Below, piece after piece: positions 10,118 through 21,572 of a DNA stretch of 53,879 bases. Within the stretch, counting starts at the first letter, position 1, and the number at the start of each line of letters is the position of its first letter. This stretch comes from Mesostigma viride (Eukaryota > Streptophyta > Mesostigmatophyceae > Mesostigmatales > Mesostigmataceae). The position numbers were made by a program, and so were the translations under genes. A model generated the notes under the pieces. The model did not search any database. It saw only the letters and a program-made list of their open reading frames with translations, and was not told the DNA's origin. Location of the stretch: positions 680,605 to 734,483 of the forward strand of contig RPFO01000072.1 of NCBI GenBank assembly GCA_009746045.1, in the 5' to 3' direction.

Positions 10118-10345
10118 GACATTATCACTGATATATCACGAAAAAAAGGGTGACAAATCCGTGACATTATCACTGATATATCAGGAAAAAAGGGTGACAA
10201 AATCCGTGACATTGTCACTGATATATCAGGAAAAAAGGGTGACAAAATCCGTGACATTGTCACTGATAAATCTAGGGAGAAAACAGTGACATAAAACCAC
10301 GGGCGATCATGACATATCACACAGATATATCGTGACATGTCACAC
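10118..10345. repeat. Left subterminal repeat array, part 2
   Basis: This continues the TGTGACA/TATATCAC array interrupted by the half-LINE. About four units of 50-51 bp share 'actgatatatca' and 'aaaaagggtgacaaa'. The stretch 10346-10717 beyond it holds no feature I can support. Confidence 0.8.
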
Positions 10346-10717
10346 AGATATATCAGAACACATTCCAAAGCAAAACGGATGAAAAGCACGCCTCGCGATT
10401 TCTTTATTACAAATATAAAGATAAATGTAACAGATCTTCATTCTTCATTCTTGATTCTTCATTCTTCAACAGTGATTATCGATCAGTGACAATTTGCAAA
10501 CGCCGGCTTGGCGCTTGTCGTTGCGTGACAGAAATCTCGGAATGTTCCTGGAATGCATTAAAAAACGCACATGCGCAAGAAACATGAACGGATGGTTGGT
10601 GTCAATTGTCTCATCTGCCACCGCACCCTAGTAACCAATTCATGAACAAGAAAGCGCTCGGTATAGATCAAGAAAACAAAAACAAACATGCGCAGCCGTA
10701 GTGCCTAGATGACGATG

Positions 10718-12316
10718 TCAAGTGGACGACGACGAGGAGGCCGGCACCTTGTCTCCCTGTGAGCAGAAAAAAAAGGCAAGTTTAAACACTCAAGATGTGT
10801 CATAGCCTTTCACAGCCTCGATCAATAGAAATGTTGCACATCAAAATCAACGTGTTGCCTAGAACATCCTTGAATGGGTTTCAAGAACAGCAAGGCGGCC
10901 TCCCCGCCCGCAAACTCATAATCCCAGTGTTTACAACCCCCTCATGAGGGGGTTTTACAACCCCCTCATGAGGGGGTTGTAAAATTGCAATCACTCATTA
11001 AAAAATAAAATAAAAAATATCCCAGTTTCACACACTGCCCACTCATAAATAATCCCAGGTTCTGACAGCCCCCGCTCAGCCCACTCATGAACAACCCAGT
11101 TTAGACCCCCCCACTCATACACTATCCCAGTTTCCCACAGCCCCCACTCAGCCCACTCTGACATAAACCACCCCAGTTTAGACCCCCCTCTCATAAATAA
11201 CCCCAGTTTCCCACAGTCACCACTCAGCCACCCATAAACCACCCAGTTTCCAACCCGCCCCCCCTCATAAATAATCCCAATGGTTTTCAACCCCCTCAAT
11301 CAGTAATCAAAAACAAAAAAATCCCACTTTTCACACACTGCCTGCTCATAAATAATCCCAGTTTATGACAGCCCCTGCTCAGCCCACTCATAAACAATCC
11401 AGTTAAATACAACCCCCCACCCACACATTATCCCAGTTTCCCACAGCCCCACTCAGCCCACTCTGACATAAACCACACCAGTTTAGACCCCCCCTCTCAT
11501 AAATAACCCCAGGTTCCTACAGCCCCCCACTCAGCCCACTCATAAACCACCCATGCAGTTTACAACCTCCCCCTCATATTAACCCCAGTTCTCCACAGCC
11601 CCCGGGGGCTATGAAAAACGAGTGCGCCACTCAGCCACCTCAAATGCCACCGAGTTTACAGTCCCCCCCCCCCCCCATAAATAATCCCAAGTGTTTACAA
11701 CCTCCTCAACCAGTTGTTAAAAAAAAAAAAAAAACAGTTTCACACACTGCCCACTCATAAATAATCCCAGTTTCCGACAGCCCCCGCCCAGCCCACATAA
11801 ATAACGCGGCTAACAACCCCCCAACAGCCCCCGCTCAGCCCACTAAAAAACAACCCAGTTTACAGCCCCTCCACTCATAAATAACCCCAATTTCCCACAG
11901 CCCCCACTCTGCCCACTCATGAACTACCCCTGTTTGCAACCCCCCAAATCACACCACTCATAACCATGTCCAGGTTTACAACCCCACCCACTCCTGAGAC
12001 TTACTTCAGGGGTTGCATGGGAGACATCGGCCGCCTTTCTGGCTGCAATCATTGCCTCCTTCTTGGCAAGGAGCGCGGCCAGCGCCGCCTCTACCGAGGC
12101 CATGTCTTCATCTGCTCTTTGCGCAGGCAACATGGATGATGGCACCGATGCTGTGGCGGTTGTTGAAGGGAGTGCTGTCGGGGGCAGGATTGTCGGCGCT
12201 GCCGGCGGTGGTGGTGCTGCTGCAGGCAGCTTTGCGAGCTTCGTGCACGGCTGCACTCTTGGATCGGCAGCGCTGCGTTTCTCTCGGCGTGAACCGGCCT
12301 TCACTACGCTTCCCAT
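10718..12316 (-). CDS. Candidate two-exon gene, unknown small protein
   Basis: Exon 1 (12316 down to 12005) encodes 104 aa from ATG: a basic start (MGSVVKAGSRREKR), a Pro/Ala-rich middle and an Ala/Lys helix (MASVEAALAALLAKKEAM). It runs into a good donor, GAA|GTAAGT. A matching acceptor (ctgctcacag) precedes a 39-bp terminal exon (10756-10718) in the same phase, encoding GDKVPASSSSST and a stop. The 1.25-kb intron would contain the minisatellite. Phase agreement and both splice signals support it; I recognise no family. It could be a gene of the 8.86-kb element or a carried host fragment. Confidence 0.35.
10937..10980. repeat. Tandem pair of perfect palindromes
   Basis: CCCCCTCATGAGGGGG (10937-10952) is followed by the 24-bp palindrome at 10957-10980, with the same core and ACAA/TTGT flanks. 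Each can form a hairpin. They lie at the edge of the minisatellite inside the candidate intron. No function is assigned. Confidence 0.8.
10985..11990. repeat. Diverged minisatellite, about 1 kb
   Basis: Imperfect units of roughly 45-65 bp are built around 'cccactcataaataatccc', 'agttt' and 'ccacagccccc'. About 20 units occur with many indels and C-run variants. The open frames here are by-products of the repeat. Confidence 0.85.
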
Positions 12317-15300
12317 TTCAAATCGATGACCATTGAAGCCTAATTTGACTAAAAATGAGATTGCTGAAGGGCACTAACATTGTAAGGGTGACCAAGTGAG
12401 ACCCTAGCACTACTATTATGAAGATACCAAAGACCAAGAAACCACGAAATTGGATATTATGAGCAACATGTTGAAAGAAGCAAAGCTCATAACTGCGTGT
12501 GCTACCAACTCCCTTGCTGCCCCCATGAGGAATTATTAGCCCCCCTCCGCCTGTCCCATGATAAGGAATACATAACTAACTGACTGACAAGGAATACGCA
12601 ACACAATCACAATGATTAGAAAGGAGCTATGGCGTTTCAGAGAAAAAATGATTTTCTTACAAAACCTTAAGCGTGCTGCTCTCAGTCAGTGTTCCAACAA
12701 AAAGTTCTGGTTCAAGATAACTTGTCCAGTGGTGTGACTCTTTGGAGGTTTTATCCCAAAGGACGAGCCTCAAAGTTGATCACACATGTCTCCTAGAGCC
12801 CAATGACTGAACTCCTAATAAAAATAGGCACAAGGATTTTTCTCATATATATTAGACAGTGTCATTTTTACAATTTGCTAACAAGGTTAAAAGCGCTGAT
12901 TGTCAACAAAAAGGAGCTGATGGAAAGTGCAGCAGAGATGGGGTCAATGGGGGAAAACCGGAGAAAGTCGCGGCAGACGGGATGTAAATAGCAGAAAGAC
13001 AGTTTACGGCTTTCAACAACAAAGAAGCCTTATGAAAAAATGCAACGCATGTGTGTTTAAATGTAGGCGGAGCATGATTGCAAAAATGCCAAGTAATTGG
13101 AGTTAGAAACAGGAAGAACTGGATGCATTCTAGCAATGCCACATACAGCACGTCGATAACAAAGTACAGACTCCAGGTATGCGATGGTACCCACTACTCA
13201 CCACAAGTCTCGACCAGGAGCTAGCCTGCCATTCGCGGGTAGGCCGCAGGTGAGGCCAGCCCAACGGTATCAGTCACCCGCAGGTACACGCGCAATTGAA
13301 GAGGAAAACGGCAATTCGAAGGCACACATAAGATGCCGAGCGCAGAAAGCACCATGGTATTGAAAGCCTTCAGAGAATACATATTCAAAGCTCTCAAAGA
13401 CATGGCCAGCTTTACCCGGCCGCCATGAAATGGCCTCATACACATGAGCACGGCATGCTAACCGCTGTAAAAGAAGCTGGCAGAATTTTGCTAACCTTAG
13501 CGGCTAAGGAGCTTGGCGGCAGGTTCCGGAGATCTTGCTTGCGCTGTGTTTCAGCGTAAAGAACGGCTTGATTCAGAACTGGATATGATGTGTCTCAGTC
13601 CCTCATTGCTACCTCCATGCTTAATTAAACTCGACATACATCCTAAGTGCACCTACATCATGATCCAAACTGCTACGCCGCAATTGCTAGAGAAATCACG
13701 TCGTTTCGTGGACCTGCAGCCCCGTTTGTTATTGCACACTCTGTGGTTACATAAAACTAGGTGGCCCCTTCGCTCGAGCGTACCCTCAGCCCCTCACTGC
13801 CTTAGCCATTGCGTGCACCTAGTCGTTTGCCATCGGTTTCGGCGTAATATTTGAATTTTGCGCAAGGATCCTGACGGGTTGATTCCAGACTTGCGCATGT
13901 TGCGAAAGATTTTTGTCCATTCATTCCAGACTCCCAAGCTAGGGGCTGCTGTGGACTGTAGTCTGAACGGTACGGCTAACAGTTACGATTCCAGGCCAGC
14001 GGTCCCAACCAAGCGATACTAGAGAGTCATGTCAGTCGTCTTTTTACTAGTTTCGTCAGTCAGTTATTCCTAATGTATGGCAAAATGCAAACTTCTACTT
14101 GGGGCGAGATGTAGTAGCGGAGAAATCGGAAGGGGACGTGGGCAGGGGGGGGGGCGGGAAGTACGACTGATGCCATCTACCGTACGTTATTATCGTCACA
14201 AAGCGAGTGACTGACGATAGTAAAGGCCTAAAGGGCCTCTAATGACGACAGTAATGACGATAGTATTGGGCACTAATGATTGATGACAGGAAGAGCGACG
14301 ACACCAGACTTTGCGACGTTGATGGGACTTGGCGAATTGCGAGCCCTAATTCCAGTGGTTGCGCGGGTGTTACGGTTGAAGTTGAAGTTAAGACGACGCG
14401 AAAAAAAAAAGACCTTAGAGTTGCACATCTATCCACGCTGCACAGGTGGGAAAGGTGGAAGGGAGCTGCGATCGGCTCGCAGCCAAGGCGGGATTATGTG
14501 CCTTTTGATTTCCAGCAATGTCGCTTCTGTATGAACGCACGTGGTGGTTGGAATAGGAGCATAGGCTCACTGATGACCGTCGTGATTTATGTAGCCATTA
14601 GGGCGTCGTCTCAAATGAATTCAGGAGCGAGCTCGGACAAGGCTACAAGCAGCCATCGGGGGAGAAACATAGGCATGGTCTAGAATAAAGCTTTAATCGA
14701 TCTGTTCGCTCAGTGGTACGCACAGCACATTCGGACATCCAGAAGCTGCCCACTCTTTACCAGTTGAGGTGAGCAAGGAATTCCTCGCCTGAAATACTAA
14801 TAAGTTTGCATCGACTTTAACATGCATGCCGTACGCACGTGGCATTCTCACGTATCGCCCTAGGGCCAAGGCTGCTGTGGGCCGCTCGGTTTCATGCCAA
14901 GTTAGCCGTGCTTGCCATGAATGCTGCAGCAGTTTCACTATCTCATTCGTACAAGGTCAATAGACTATGCAAACGACATCTGATTTAGTTTTCATGAAGG
15001 GCATAACCTTGTTCAGATTGAGAGTTGCATGACATGGGCTGCTCTTGCGCCACTTTCCTTGTCTTAACCAACTGATTCTCTGTTTATGCTTTCGGTCGTT
15101 ATACATTCGTATGTGTGCATCTGTGTTGCCATTGTGGTGTCAATTTTGCGCGTGTACTTGTGATGCCTAATACCGTTGGGCTTGCACGCGGCCCCATCGC
15201 ATGTGGCAGCGACAAGCTCTTGGTCGCCTGTCCAGCGCGGCGAATTCTTGATGGTGAGCAACGGTGATCATTCTTTATGTAGTGCTCATTCCTCAAATTA

Positions 15301-17077
15301 TCAACGTGCTGTGCGCGTCAGCCACCATTGGCCTTGTTCTTCCAGCTTCCGTGCATGATTTTTTTGTAGCCCGCTGGTGATGCTCTCAGCTACAAATAGT
15401 TGGCATTATTCGTACCAATTCCTTCGCTGTCGGTAGAACCTTCTTTGCAATCCAGTAGCCTCGGCTGACATTCCTGGCATTGCTGGACTATGTCTCGCTT
15501 CCTTGCATGGGTAGCATCTTTGCATATTTATCCTTTTTGCTCAGATCACAGCTTTTTGTCATTCCCTCCCCCCCACACCCCACCCTGAACGACTCCTGCT
15601 AGTGTCAATTGCAGACGTAGAGCCTTCAGCCTCGTTAGAGTTCATCCTACCTGTAACGGGGCATATTGTTGGTTGATTGGCCTTGCTTTTTCTTGGCACT
15701 AATCACGCGTTTCTTTCTTATTGCCGTATTAACCATACAGAGATTGCAATGAAGTAGATTGTGAGGCCTCTTGGGATGTTAGGGAACCTTTGCGACTCCA
15801 GGATTCCTGGGTGTGCAGTTCCCTACAACTTGTGAGGCATGTAGATACAATTTAGGTGAACATCCATGGCCAATTTTTTTCTCGAGCACCCCTGTCTCTC
15901 TCTTGGCCCAGTATCTCACCTTCTTTGTCCTAAAACTAGGCCGGTACTCATAGATAGCCACGCAACTGCTGCGATCTCCCCCGCATCCTTACATACAAGT
16001 GAACTGAAGTCATGCAAAGTTGACAGTTGTTGGCGCGTCCAGCGCGTGGCTTCATCTCACTAACAAATTTTTGTGTGTACCGATGCGTGCTTTGCCGGAT
16101 GATGTATTTTTGTCTTGCATGCAGGCAATATACCTAACACAGTCGGGCTGGGCACATCCGTCAGTCCAACACGGCGAGAGGCCACATGCGGATGCAGATT
16201 TTGTAGGCTCTGAGCCTTGGTCACATTGCCGTAGCACTCGACAGTGTCCTGTGATTGTTTCTAGAGAGTCATCCAGATATTTCAGCAATGGTGGCTGGGA
16301 CAGCCCTCGTAATGGTTTCAGTGATGATGAGGATGATGACTTTGATGACGAGGACTGTTGAGCCCCGTTGTGCTTGTCGGTCAACAGATTTTATATTGCA
16401 TTTGTGAGATGATTGTGGGTGTCCATTTTGCACACCACCCACAGCCATGCTTGAGTGCACCGTTCCTTGTGTGTGTATCAATACAGTTGGTGTTCGTATT
16501 TGATCAGTTGTGCCATTTCATCGGGTTGTTGCATGCCATCTGAACATGTTCACTCCCCGTTGCCATTTTATCATACCAGTGTTGTGAGCTCAGAGCAATG
16601 GATGCATGATGCAGTGTTGTGATTTAGTGTAGATATTGACGATGCCACCTTTGATCAGCATGATGGATGCTTGGCCAGCGATGGGTCGGAGGTTGACACT
16701 TGATGACCGTGATGACGATTGCCCTGAATGTTCAATATTGGTGTTTTTCTTAACATCCCAGTCGATATTTTTGCAATAAACCATGTCTCCCACGGCACAT
16801 GACATTGTGGTGCATTTTATCATGCACCTAAGGGTGTTTCCAGCTTGTTTTGTCAGTTCCTTTCAGTACCCCCCTCTGGTTTTTCAAGTTGTCACCTGCG
16901 CTTAAGAACTTTCTCAGTGGCGAGTTCTTGGTGTCATCCTTTGAAAGCTTGCCCCGTACCGCTGCACGTGTTGTCTCTCCTGGCATTGCCACCTTGCCGT
17001 GTCCCACCTTGGCCTTTTCCTTCTCCATCTCTGCTGCGGCATGCACGCACTTCCTTGCTGCGGATGTGCATTATGCG
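12317..17077. other. Interior of the 8.86-kb element, mostly unassigned
   Basis: I find no domain on either strand. The best plus-strand hints of exons are 15163-15253 (ATG, ..LARGPIACGSDKLLVACPARRIL.., donor ATG|GTGAGC) and 16143-16361. The latter follows two stacked acceptors (..catgcag, ..acacag) and ends in an acidic tail (FSDDEDDDFDDEDC) with TGA. They may belong to an intron-rich gene of the element, but I cannot connect them. A 113-codon frame at 13513-13854 and a 135-codon frame at 14276-14683 show no recognisable motif. Confidence 0.2.
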
Positions 17078-17377
17078 TGCTTTGTGATATATCACTTCCC
17101 CTGAGTGGTTGTGATTTATCACCTTATCACATTTTGTTTTTCTGTGGGTTTGTGACATTTTGTGACACTTTGACATTTTGTGATAATGACGTTATCACAA
17201 AATATGCTGGTTTTATCACGTTTGTCACGTTTTGTCACAATCATGACATGTCTCGATCACAATTTGTCACAGTTTTATCACATTTTGTCACATTTTGTCA
17301 CGTTTTATCATTTTTTTATCACAAAATGTCACAAAAGTGACATTTTGTGATAAAAAAATATCACAAAATGTCACAGA
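17078..17377. repeat. Right subterminal repeat array of the 8.86-kb element
   Basis: About 300 bp of TTTTGTCACA, TTATCACAAAATGTCAC and TGTGACATTTTGTGAT motifs mirror the left arrays in inverse orientation. The outermost part forms the TIR with 8535-8570. Confidence 0.85.
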
Positions 17378-17389
17378 CCCCTTCCTAGT

Positions 17390-17852
17390 GTCCCTCACAG
17401 GACTTGGTCACTTTTCGGGCCGGGCCCTAACGGCCGTCAGGCCTGTCTGGTCTATGTGGTGGTAAGGCAGCCCAGGTGCACCTCGGTTCTGGACACCCGA
17501 GTGTTTGACACGCCCACGGTGTGCTCTGACCACCGGTAATTGGTGCGCGCGACCATTCGGCTCCGGTTCCATGTCGGTCCCCGAGCGCCGCGCCCCAGTG
17601 GCCCGCCCTGACTGGTCTGCCCTACGCCCGGTCTGGGGAGATCCTGAGGACTGGACGGACGCCGAGCATGCGCGGAACCGGTGCCTACTGGAGTACCTGT
17701 TGGCCCTGGACGCCCAGGCGGATGTCGACGAGCTGGACAAGGGTGCTCCCAACGCCGCCATGTTTGCGGGCTTTGCGCCGGCCCGACGGTGCCCCGTTGC
17801 TGGCGGCCCGGCACCTGCCGGTCATGCCCCGCCGTCGCCTCGGCCCGCTCTA
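17390..17852 (+). pseudogene. LINE-3, piece 3 (end of endonuclease region)
   Basis: It continues LINE-3 after the second GTCC and corresponds to about 5652-6093 of LINE-2 ORF2, including the CSDHR-type end of the endonuclease with a small indel. Similarity stops abruptly at 'cggcccgctctacc'. The LINE is thus cut at its 3' side too, by deletion or a later rearrangement. Confidence 0.85.
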
Positions 17853-18527
17853 CCAGTTAGCATATTGGTGATGCAATATGCTAAGCATATCATACTTGAA
17901 GTGGCCTTTCCAACGCCGTGCTAAACGCCTTATTTGGACAAGGAACTTGAGAGTTATCAAGTCCCGAAGTAATGCCGGACGCTACAGTAGTACCAGGACT
18001 AAGGACACGTGAGGGACAGGGCACGTTGCAGTGTTGGGTGAACCATCACATGCAAGCTACGTGTCACAGGACCAACTGTCACTAGGAGGTACTGTGGTCA
18101 GTATTGGTTGATGGTACCAAGAATGTCACAGGACTTCAGGAATGGCAGTCCTGCAGGCCTGGGATGTACGGGTTACTACTTGTCATGACGGATAAATCCA
18201 GAGCGTTACTGTCATTCATGGAAGGACAGACGTCCTGAATTGATGCAACCAAGGAAACTGACAGTGGCGGACCTGCCAAGGCGTGCAAGGCCTGGCAGCA
18301 ATGGTGAAACCTAGAAAGGCTCGGACACAGCAGTGGCCAAGCGTCTTTTCCCAACACTGTCCGTGGGTGCTGCCGCCTCAGGCTAGTGACCACAGGGTAG
18401 TGAGGCAACTGTGGTAAAGGTTAAAAGCTGCTGGTTGAAACCATGGCTCCAATCATCACATCTTGGGAAGACCAGAAACTCGCTGATCCGCGTTCACCTA
18501 AATCGTATTACAGTCTGGTCGACGGAT
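17853..18527. other. Unassigned spacer with an 11-bp hairpin
   Basis: No ORF with recognisable content. At 17857-17884 TTAGCATATTG and CAATATGCTAA form a perfect 11-bp inverted repeat around a 6-nt loop, directly at the LINE-3 break. A frame open from 18411 leads into the ORF starting at 18528; 'tcgtattacag' at about 18504-18514 could be a splice acceptor. Confidence 0.4.
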
Positions 18528-18583
18528 ATGACGAATTCGGACTCTGAAGCTATAACAAACACGTTTGCACGTGCAGCAACGGT
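18528..18583 (+). pseudogene. Split ORF X, piece 1 (N-terminus)
   Basis: ATG at 18528 (MTNSDSEAITNTF..), open up to the ACGGT that is the TSD of element A. After removing element A (18584-35820, one TSD copy kept), the frame goes on without a shift at 35821. It is the start of an ORF that continues through piece 2 into piece 3. Confidence 0.55.
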
Positions 18584-19032
18584 AGTTAATAATCTAATGG
18601 ACCTCTCAATGCTCAATGGCCTGACGCATGTGCTTATTACAATAAATCACAAGCCCCGCACACAACGTGCACAAGGGCATTTAGCATTCTCGACAAGCAA
18701 CACCCTGCCCGGCTGCCACGTCTGGAGCAGCCGACGTACAGTGGCCGTTGGGCTCTGTGGTGCAGCCTGAGTGGCGCGACGCCACTGCTAGACTCTCAGG
18801 ACCCTCATCCAACATCCGACACCTCAATGCCAGTACCGAGTGGGTACTGGCGACGCCGTACCGCCAATCCCACTTGGGTACTGGCGTCCGTCAGCAGGAC
18901 TCGCGGCTATCGAATAGTCTAGCCTGCCGAATCACATATAGCCGGGACTTCTGACCGAGCCTACATGTGCGAAACCCCAGATAGCACATTGCTATCGGGT
19001 ACTTAGCCTATGTCCACGACTAGAGGCTAACT
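18584..19032 (-). repeat. Element A 3' LTR
   Basis: 449 bp, about 98% identical by eye to the 5' LTR (roughly eight differences). On the plus strand it starts AGTTAATAATC and ends GAGGCTAACT. The inside-flanking sequence on the minus strand (gaataaaagaataaaactgg) is purine-rich, in the polypurine-tract position. Confidence 0.85.
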
Positions 19033-19387
19033 CCAGTTTTATTCTTTTATTCTTTTTATGCATCAGTGCTGCACCTCCAGTTTTTAGTCCCTTTTTTTTT
19101 TTCAGGGCACTTGGCAATATCATGAAGAAGACATTGGTACAGGAAAACTCATATCAGACCACAATGGAAGTTGTGAATTAAAGCGCCCACAGACCCCATT
19201 GCCTCTCATCTGACAGTGTCTTTGAGGTTTCTAAACCTAGGATCCCCTGTTTGTACAAGTCAGTGGAGTGATAAGTGGCTATGGAAAAACCAGGGGGCAC
19301 ATCAAGAAATTATGATGTTTTTTGCCAAGTTGCCACCAGCTGGGAAAGACCATAGTCTGCACCATTAGTCTGGAGTGCCCTATTTCA

Positions 19388-21092
19388 TCATCCATTTGTT
19401 TGACTAGACAGATAGGGATTCATTGCATCACACAGAAGCTGGTACTGGGTTGCTGCTAATGACGGAATCTTGGTCAACGCGTCAGCCAGGTTCTCCTCGT
19501 CTGGCAGATGCTGCCAGCTGGAAAAATAGCTTGTTTCCTGTTTCAAAATCACCCAGTCCAGATCAGTATGCACAGCAGCAGTCACAGATTTCTTGAAACT
19601 AATGACTGACTGACTGTCAGTGTGTAAGTGAGCATGCACATCAGCCTTGCTTCCAGCCTGAGTTTGCAACCAGGTTAGTATGTGCTGAAGGGATCTAGCA
19701 TGCTGCACAGCAGACACCACAGCACGGCACTCAGCAGAGTTACTGCCAACAGCTTTTCTGCGATGCAATCTGCTGTACCACGACACCATGGACATATAGT
19801 CTCCCTTGTTGGTAAGGAAGAACACCCCAGCCTCCCTGGCATCCATTTTTGTTATTACCCTACCAGTCTCCATGGAGCTGTCCATCAGACAGACAGAGTG
19901 AATATCTTCCATGAGGTTGAGTGGATGAATGACAAGGGAAGGTCCAGCCTTTATTAGCTTCTGGAGATCCTTAGGTTTCATGGTTTGTAATACTGTGTCA
20001 TCAATCCTGCTGACCACTGCCAGATGAGGTGCACAGATAGCACTCAGCCACCCTAATTTTCCTTTGACAGTAGCACACATGTGAGCAGGAATGCACGGAA
20101 TATCAAGCAGCTCTAGGCATTCTTCTAAGTACTGGGCAGGCGGGGAAAGAGTACACACCCACTGTTCCTGTTGCTCTTCCAGTGCTAGCATTATGCCACA
20201 GAACTGTAGGGGTACGTCTGGCCCTAGCTCTGTCTGCTTTCCAATCTCATATGACTGCTGAACCTGCTGAATGAACTTGTCAACTTCAGCTCTTGGTCCA
20301 CAAATCAGTTGGTCATCACCATGCCACACAAACAGGAGCAAGCCAGAGGGTGTGGGCACAGCAAAGAGACAAGGGTCCAGATCATCATAGGTGGCATTAA
20401 GTTTCTTGAACACCTCTTCTGCTGATTTTCTGAAAATAGTGGGAGCACTTTGCAAACCTTCCACCCCCAGATTTAGGAGTAGATATGGCTCATCAATATC
20501 ATGTGCCCATGCAGCAGGGGTGGGAACCACATAGACCTGACCATTCCACACATCTTGCGCTTTATCAGGGTCCCCTCTAAGGAAAGCCCTTTTGATATCA
20601 GTAGCTTTGCAGGCATAATCTTGGCCAGCATTGAGATGGTGGAGGAAGACAGAGAGCAGTATCCTGAGGGATGTTTGCTGCAGCCCAGGAGTGTAGAGTT
20701 CACCCTTGGACAGTTTTGACATGCCTTTTAATTCTGTCACACATGGCCTAGCATGATATATAGGTGAGCCTACTGGCTGTGCCTTGTGTTTTAGCACAAA
20801 CTTGAGTCTCAACTTATTTGGCACCTTCTGGAATTTCCCAGACAGGAGTGACAGGTGGCTTATAGTCAGGATGCTTATTAGGGTTTGGCAGCACCCACTC
20901 TTCGCGGGCTTGGTGCCTAATGGCTTGGATCCATTTTTGAAACCCTTTTTGTGTTTTGCATTGTTGGATTAGAGCATCATAGTTGTGAGGAGAGTGCATG
21001 GCTAAGTCCCACTTTCCAACCCCAAAAGACTGCGGGTGTGGCCTTTGATTGTGCACCTTTTTCTCTAGTAGGTCAGGGATTTCACCTGGCCC
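19388..21092 (-). pseudogene. Element A reverse transcriptase and RNase H
   Basis: The RT begins near 21080. A frameshift at about 20815-20824 joins '..WEIPEGAK' to the 478-aa frame 20824-19388. RT landmarks are KLRLKFVLKHK, TDIKRAFLRGDP (first Asp), GVEGLQSAPTIFRK and WHGDD (in place of Copia YVDD, catalytic DD kept). The RNase H part has a 'MDSSME' region, 'SAECRAVV' (Glu), 'HTDSQS' (Asp) and the Copia-type tail 'ENLADALTK'. It ends at a TGA. Apart from the frameshift, this is the best-preserved part of A. The insertion of element B (TSD ATATT) separates it from the protease part at 27300. Confidence 0.85.
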
Positions 21093-21097
21093 ATATT

Positions 21098-21526
21098 AGT
21101 TGTGCTCCCGAGTGGCATCTATCCGCTGGCTGGTAGTCGCCGGCCTGGGCGCCTAGTCAGGTGGGCATCAAAGATTGGTGTCTAGATGCTAGTCGGTGCC
21201 TAAGCAAGGTACGGAAGCCAGTGCGCGCCGGGACGGTCAGAGAACCGTCGCCCTCGGTAGCACAGATCCGCTGAGTGCCGGTAGTCTCGGGTTAGAGGCT
21301 CGAGCATGCACTATCGGGTAGCCTACCGGTAGTCTCGGGTTAGAGGCTCGAGCATGCCTTATCGGTTAGCGCCGCGCCGCTGAGCTCCTTGCGGCCTGGC
21401 CAGCAGCAAGGGTTCAATAGCAATCAGTGGCGGCTGCGGGCTCAGCCTCCCACAATCGGTTCCCCAAACAACAAAAATCCCGTCTCCATCGCCGGCGTGC
21501 TAGCCAGCGGTGAAGGGCGTTCAACT
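21098..21526 (+). repeat. Element B 5' LTR
   Basis: 429 bp. It contains an internal direct repeat (ccggtagtctcgggttag..gcatgc, twice). The sequence directly after it, TGTATTCACAACAG, is in the primer-binding-site position but does not match the common initiator-Met type TGGTATC. Confidence 0.9.
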
Positions 21527-21572
21527 TGTATTCACAACAGTCAACATTACCGTTGACCATTTTTCTGGGCTC

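Larger units (their letters stand above)
8535..17389. mobile_element. 8.86-kb terminal-inverted-repeat DNA element, superfamily unknown
   Basis: The two halves of LINE-3 abut this segment exactly, with a 4-bp TSD GTCC. The ends are ACTAGGAAGGGG on the left and its reverse complement on the right. After two mismatched bases, both ends continue inward with TGTGACATTTTGTGAT, giving a TIR of roughly 35 bp. Long arrays of TGTGACA, TTTTGTGAT and ATATATCAC motifs follow at both ends. Inside are an ORF1-only LINE insertion (8821-10117), a minisatellite (10985-11990) and candidate exons, but no transposase I recognise. Chapaev, Sola and Ginger elements have 4-bp TSDs, but no family signature confirms any of them. 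Confidence 0.75.

Noticed and set aside
10985-11990. A protein of Gly/Trp-rich repeats on the minus strand (10991-11299)
   Set aside because: It is the translation of the minisatellite; units differ by indels that break the frame.
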